Part shown: positions 61,006 to 64,000 of the stretch, piece after piece
Layout of the letters: the number at the start of each line of letters is the position of its first letter
How positions within the stretch are numbered: position 1 is the stretch's first letter
From: Chryseobacterium foetidum
GTDB lineage: Bacteria > Bacteroidota > Bacteroidia > Flavobacteriales > Weeksellaceae
Assembly: GCF_025457425.1 (NCBI RefSeq)
Contig: NZ_JAMXIA010000001.1
Span: 744,001 to 808,000 of the forward strand
Length of the DNA: 64,000 nucleotides
Reading direction: 5' to 3'
The notes under the pieces: model-generated
The model's database searches: none
Seen by the model: only the letters and a program-made list of their open reading frames with translations
What the model was told of the DNA's origin: nothing
Translations under genes and position numbers: made by a program

Positions 61006-61863
61006 TCAGTTGATCTTTCTTATCCTGATAAGTTTGGTAATGTCATTCGCTGCTTTGGAAACTATTCCGGAATCAGTTCCATAGTTAGGCGTAGTTGCTC
61101 CGCCGGGCTTTGTCATGACAACTCTGATCAGGTCATTCTGATTAAAACTGAGTATCGTTCTCGGAATAATGATGGTCTGTACTTCGTTGGAGGCGGCGTT
61201 GTCAAAAGGCATGGTTGTTCCGGCAACTGCAGTCCATGTGGCTCCGCTGTTTTGTGATCGCATTACTGTGAACGAAACTGATGTGTAATTGGAATTGTCG
61301 GTGGCTACATTTCTCCTGGGATTGAAAGTAAAATTTGCGAGAATACGGTATTGACCTGTTGTCAGCACTCTGAAATTCTGAGCCGTTGCAAGTTCAACAT
61401 CATCTGTATTATCAAGATAAATATCAGCAGCCGTCCATGTAAGAGGGATATCCGCAATTTCCGAACTGTTGACTGGTGTAAGTTGCGCCGTTGAAAAAGG
61501 TTGCTGGGTGAATGACTCCAATACATACTGGCTTGAAAATGCAAGGTTATTAAGTTCGGTAGCCGAAGCAAACTTTTGCCAGATATTATTCTGTCTGAAA
61601 TAGAGTGAATTTGCCACCACAGCATTTGTGGCAGTACCGGCTGCTGCAAGATTAAAAGCAATCAGTCCGTTTGCGGGTGCGGAAATTGTTGACACATCGC
61701 TTCTGCCTGTAAGATTGAGCCTTGGCAATAAAATCCCTTTGTTGGCCGAAAAAACATCAAGTGCTGCTGAGGCATTTGGAGTTGTGGTTCCTATACCTAT
61801 CTGAGCAGAAGAATTGCTGAAACATAAAATTGCTGAAAGTAAAGTGATAATACGTTTTTTCAT
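61006..61863 (-). CDS. Secreted surface protein, paralogue 3 of a tandem set
   Basis: 285 residues. A Sec leader ends SNSSAQ. The mature start IGIGTTTPNASAALDV is the common N-terminal signature of flavobacterial surface proteins. KGILLPRLNLTGRSDVSTIS and GLIAFNLAAAGTATN follow, then the variable C-terminal domain with NFRVLTTGQYRILANFTFNP and FNQNDLIRVVMTKPG. It ends LIRIRKIN. No type IX sorting domain is evident. Its fold and ligand are unknown. Confidence 0.82.
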   Translation of the reverse strand: MKKRIITLLSAILCFSNSSAQIGIGTTTPNASAALDVFSANKGILLPRLNLTGRSDVSTISAPANGLIAFNLAAAGTATNAVVANSLYFRQNNIWQKFASATELNNLAFSSQYVLESFTQQPFSTAQLTPVNSSEIADIPLTWTAADIYLDNTDDVELATAQNFRVLTTGQYRILANFTFNPRRNVATDNSNYTSVSFTVMRSQNSGATWTAVAGTTMPFDNAASNEVQTIIIPRTILSFNQNDLIRVVMTKPGGATTPNYGTDSGIVSKAANDITKLIRIRKIN

Positions 61864-61875
61864 TGCGTTCCGGAA

Positions 61876-62757
61876 TTAATTAATTTTCTGTAATCTCAAC
61901 AGTCGTGAATACTGAAGACCTGTCCCCGACTCTATATTTAAGTTAGTATTTGTAGTTCCGTGATTGGCTGCCGAACCTTTCGCAACAACTGCTCTTACAA
62001 GATCATTCTGATTGAGAAGAATGGTAAATGGTGCAACAATCACAGATCTGTTTCTGTCTCCTGTTCCTACGCCCCACATTGTACTCGATTTGGCAATCTG
62101 TACCCAGGTGACACCGTTGTCGGTAGATCTTTGAACTATAAAATCCAGGGCGGCAACGCAGCTTCCCTCAGTAGCAACTGTAGTACATGTAGTCGAAACC
62201 CAGGGATTGTAGCCTACATAACCTGCAATTTCAAAATAGCCTGCAGAAAGAATCCTGAAATTATTGTTGGCAAGCGAAACCTTGTTACCCACATTTACAT
62301 TCATCGCTCCCGTCGCCGTGCTGCTGAAATTCACAACCTGCGGAGTTCCTGCATTAAAAGCCGCTCTATCCAAAGGCTGGTTACCCGTATTTCCCGTTAT
62401 AAACATCTGCGGAAAAATTCTCGATCTGATTGTTTCGGAAGTGGCCAGATCCATCCAGCGAACGCCATTCCAAAAATAATAGGTGTTGGCAGTAATTGCA
62501 GGATCGGTGGCAGATGCTGTGGTGTTGAAGACCAGCAAACCTGTAGCGGGATTGGCAACCGTAACGATATCTGTGATATTTGATAATGCAACTCTTGGCA
62601 TCATCATTCCTTTTTTATCATTTGCAGCCCTTGCGCTTACATCAATATCCAGCAAAGCCGAGGCAGCAGGTGTATCAGTTCCGATTCCCACATTTTGTGC
62701 GTGCCCAAAAATACTGGCAAGAATAAAAGCGAAGGATACTGTTTTTCTTAAATACAT
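61876..62757 (-). CDS. Secreted surface protein, paralogue 2
   Basis: 293 residues from the ATG at 62757 (MYLRKTVSF). The leader ends FGHAQNVGIG. The same two-part plan is seen: GIGTDTPAASALLDIDVSAR, KKGMMMPRVALSNITDIVTV, then NFRILSAGYFEIAGYVGYNP and LNQNDLVRAVVAKG. It ends YSRLLRLQKIN. A Met 15 bp upstream would overlap the next gene. It starts 1 bp after the neighbouring stop, so the three are one operon. Confidence 0.82.
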   Translation of the reverse strand: MYLRKTVSFAFILASIFGHAQNVGIGTDTPAASALLDIDVSARAANDKKGMMMPRVALSNITDIVTVANPATGLLVFNTTASATDPAITANTYYFWNGVRWMDLATSETIRSRIFPQMFITGNTGNQPLDRAAFNAGTPQVVNFSSTATGAMNVNVGNKVSLANNNFRILSAGYFEIAGYVGYNPWVSTTCTTVATEGSCVAALDFIVQRSTDNGVTWVQIAKSSTMWGVGTGDRNRSVIVAPFTILLNQNDLVRAVVAKGSAANHGTTNTNLNIESGTGLQYSRLLRLQKIN

Positions 62758-62758
62758 T

Positions 62759-63661
62759 TTACTGAAGATCATAATCTAATAAAACAATAGTTAAACTTTT
62801 CGAAACCGGAACTCTCGCTGCGGTTGTAATTGCAGGGAGCGGGCTACCGGCGGTGTTTTCACCGTGTATTGATGAGGTGTCGTTTACATCAAACGGATTT
62901 TGTACCACCATTCTCAATCTTTGTCCGGCAGTAAGATAAACAGGTGTAGAACTTAGAATTGCAGTTTTGAGATTATTGGTCGCCCTTACACCCCAGGCTG
63001 TACGGTTTCCGATGATATCAGTCCATGTAGTGCCATTATCGGTTGACCTTTGAAGTTTTAAATTTAAAAAACAACCTCTTTGAGGATTACCAATAGAAGT
63101 TCTGTTAGGATTGTAGTTCACAAAACCCGTCACTTCGTAAAGACCTGTAATACTGATTATAAATGCATCGCCTGCTTTTGTGGCAATAGCTCCTGTGTTG
63201 GTTACGATATCCCCATCAGCAAAACTTACGGGAATGCCACCGTTGGCAGCACTTGTAGCATTAATGCCTGCATAGGTGAAAGTCTGTGTTGATGTGCTGT
63301 TTAAACTTAGAATTCGGTCAGCAAGATAACCGGCAAGTGAAGATGTTACAGAAAGGTCAGTCCAGATGGTTCCGTTCCAGTAGTAGTACTTGTTAGCGAT
63401 AACATTATTTGGAAATGCACCTGCATCCGCTGTATTGTAAACAAATAATCCTGTAGCCGGAGAAGGAATTGTTGTGGTGTCTCTGTTTCCTGTCAGAGCA
63501 ACTCTTGGAGGAAGAAAACCTTTTTTATTACCTACGGCAAGATCGTTTGTATTAATTTCCAGAATTGCGGATGGCGCCACCTGACTGGTCTGTATTCCAA
63601 CCTGCGAAAACAGGGAGGCAGAAAAGAGCGCTGATGAAATAAGGATAAAAATTTTTTTCAT
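62759..63661 (-). CDS. Secreted surface protein, paralogue 1
   Basis: 300 residues. The leader ends SASLFSQVGIQ, and the first mature residues VGIQTSQVAPSAILEI match the family. KKGFLPPRVALTGNRDTTTI and GLFVYNTADAGAFPNN follow. The C-terminal domain has FIISITGLYEVTGFVNYNPN and LTAGQRLRMVVQNP. It is first in the operon. Beyond it, 63662-64000 (339 bp) is AT-rich with no gene seen. Confidence 0.82.
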   Translation of the reverse strand: MKKIFILISSALFSASLFSQVGIQTSQVAPSAILEINTNDLAVGNKKGFLPPRVALTGNRDTTTIPSPATGLFVYNTADAGAFPNNVIANKYYYWNGTIWTDLSVTSSLAGYLADRILSLNSTSTQTFTYAGINATSAANGGIPVSFADGDIVTNTGAIATKAGDAFIISITGLYEVTGFVNYNPNRTSIGNPQRGCFLNLKLQRSTDNGTTWTDIIGNRTAWGVRATNNLKTAILSSTPVYLTAGQRLRMVVQNPFDVNDTSSIHGENTAGSPLPAITTAARVPVSKSLTIVLLDYDLQ

Positions 63662-64000
63662 AAAAATAAGTTCAAAGAAGCAAACAATATTTCATTAATC
63701 AAAAAGCAGGTATCAGTTTTTAATCATAATTTAATTATTGTTAGAGAATCCGTTTTATCATTTTAAGTTAAAAAAAGTAAATTTTCAGCAAGAACTATTC
63801 CAAAAGAAACATTATAATTTGTCTGATAAATAAAGAATTAATTCTAAAATCAGTCGTATTTTATGACCATTAAAATGTTTTGAAAACAATTAACAGCGAC
63901 CATTAAAAACGTAAGTACAAATTTTAATAATAATTAAATATGGATGAAATAATGATAATTCAAAAATAAATTAAGATCTAAGCTCTCTGCGTTCCAACTT

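Noticed and set aside
61960..62583. Plus-strand open frame antisense to the paralogue 2 gene
   Set aside because: It is a long shadow frame rich in Cys, Arg and Ser opposite a clear secreted-protein gene, with no promoter or family match.

Overview
The window looks like a chromosomal stretch of a low-GC flavobacterium, most probably Chryseobacterium or a close relative. The evidence is: many genes preceded by the Bacteroidota -7 promoter motif TAnnTTTG with no Shine-Dalgarno site; a type-B type IX secretion (gliding C-terminal) domain on a 1,399-residue surface protein; a class A beta-lactamase of the kind carried on Chryseobacterium chromosomes; and many small intergenic palindromes and 6-7 bp tandem repeats. 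No rRNA, tRNA, CRISPR array or transposase gene was seen.

Layout. (1) 1-8.45 kb: an accessory block between two ~160-bp direct repeats (19-186 and 8276-8434). It holds an AraC regulator divergent from a run of acetyltransferase, Tat-tagged zinc alcohol dehydrogenase, cyclophilin-like lipoprotein, cupin lipoprotein, Tat-tagged aldo/keto reductase and SDR genes. Two hypothetical genes, a Crp remnant and an AhpD-like gene follow. Two long imperfect palindromes (about 187-312 and 6198-6335) resemble integron attC sites, and their outer ends match in the way cassette ends would. (2) 8.5-14.5 kb: gcvP, a 51-residue Cys-rich protein, a J-domain protein, and an ECF sigma factor with two small membrane proteins. 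(3) 14.9-21.9 kb: a same-strand cluster of AHSA1/SRPBCC, VOC/PhnB, DinB-like and SDR genes headed by a Crp/Fnr regulator. (4) 22-34.8 kb: DUF763, tpx, an unusual aldehyde dehydrogenase, a VOC protein, an alpha/beta hydrolase, an ECF sigma factor with a membrane partner, an S41 protease, a metallo-beta-lactamase-fold protein, GNAT, CorC-like and MFS proteins. (5) 34.9-43 kb: a small acidic protein, a membrane glycosyltransferase-like protein, hbd, a secreted unknown, the beta-lactamase, a Gfo/Idh oxidoreductase, an isoaspartyl methyltransferase-like protein, DUF1801 and a 2-hydroxyacid dehydrogenase. (6) 43.1-47.3 kb: the type IX surface protein. (7) 47.4-56.2 kb: a second accessory zone with a DUF559 endonuclease between inverted palindromic repeats, urocanate hydratase carrying a translated copy of the same palindrome, an AAA ATPase/TOPRIM-like pair (probable phage defence), a DUF6261-like protein, a four-unit tandem array of palindromic elements and a ParE-type toxin-antitoxin pair. 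(8) 56.2-63.7 kb: a di-heme peroxidase, RDD/GYF, GNAT, MORN-like and thioredoxin-like proteins, then three tandem paralogous secreted proteins.

The most notable items are the attC-like cassette structure with its direct repeats, the DUF559 gene bounded by palindromes whose core is also found in frame inside hutU, the ATPase/TOPRIM pair, and the covarying 33-bp palindromes at 14.8 and 27.6 kb. All function assignments come from reading motifs by eye; no searches were run.
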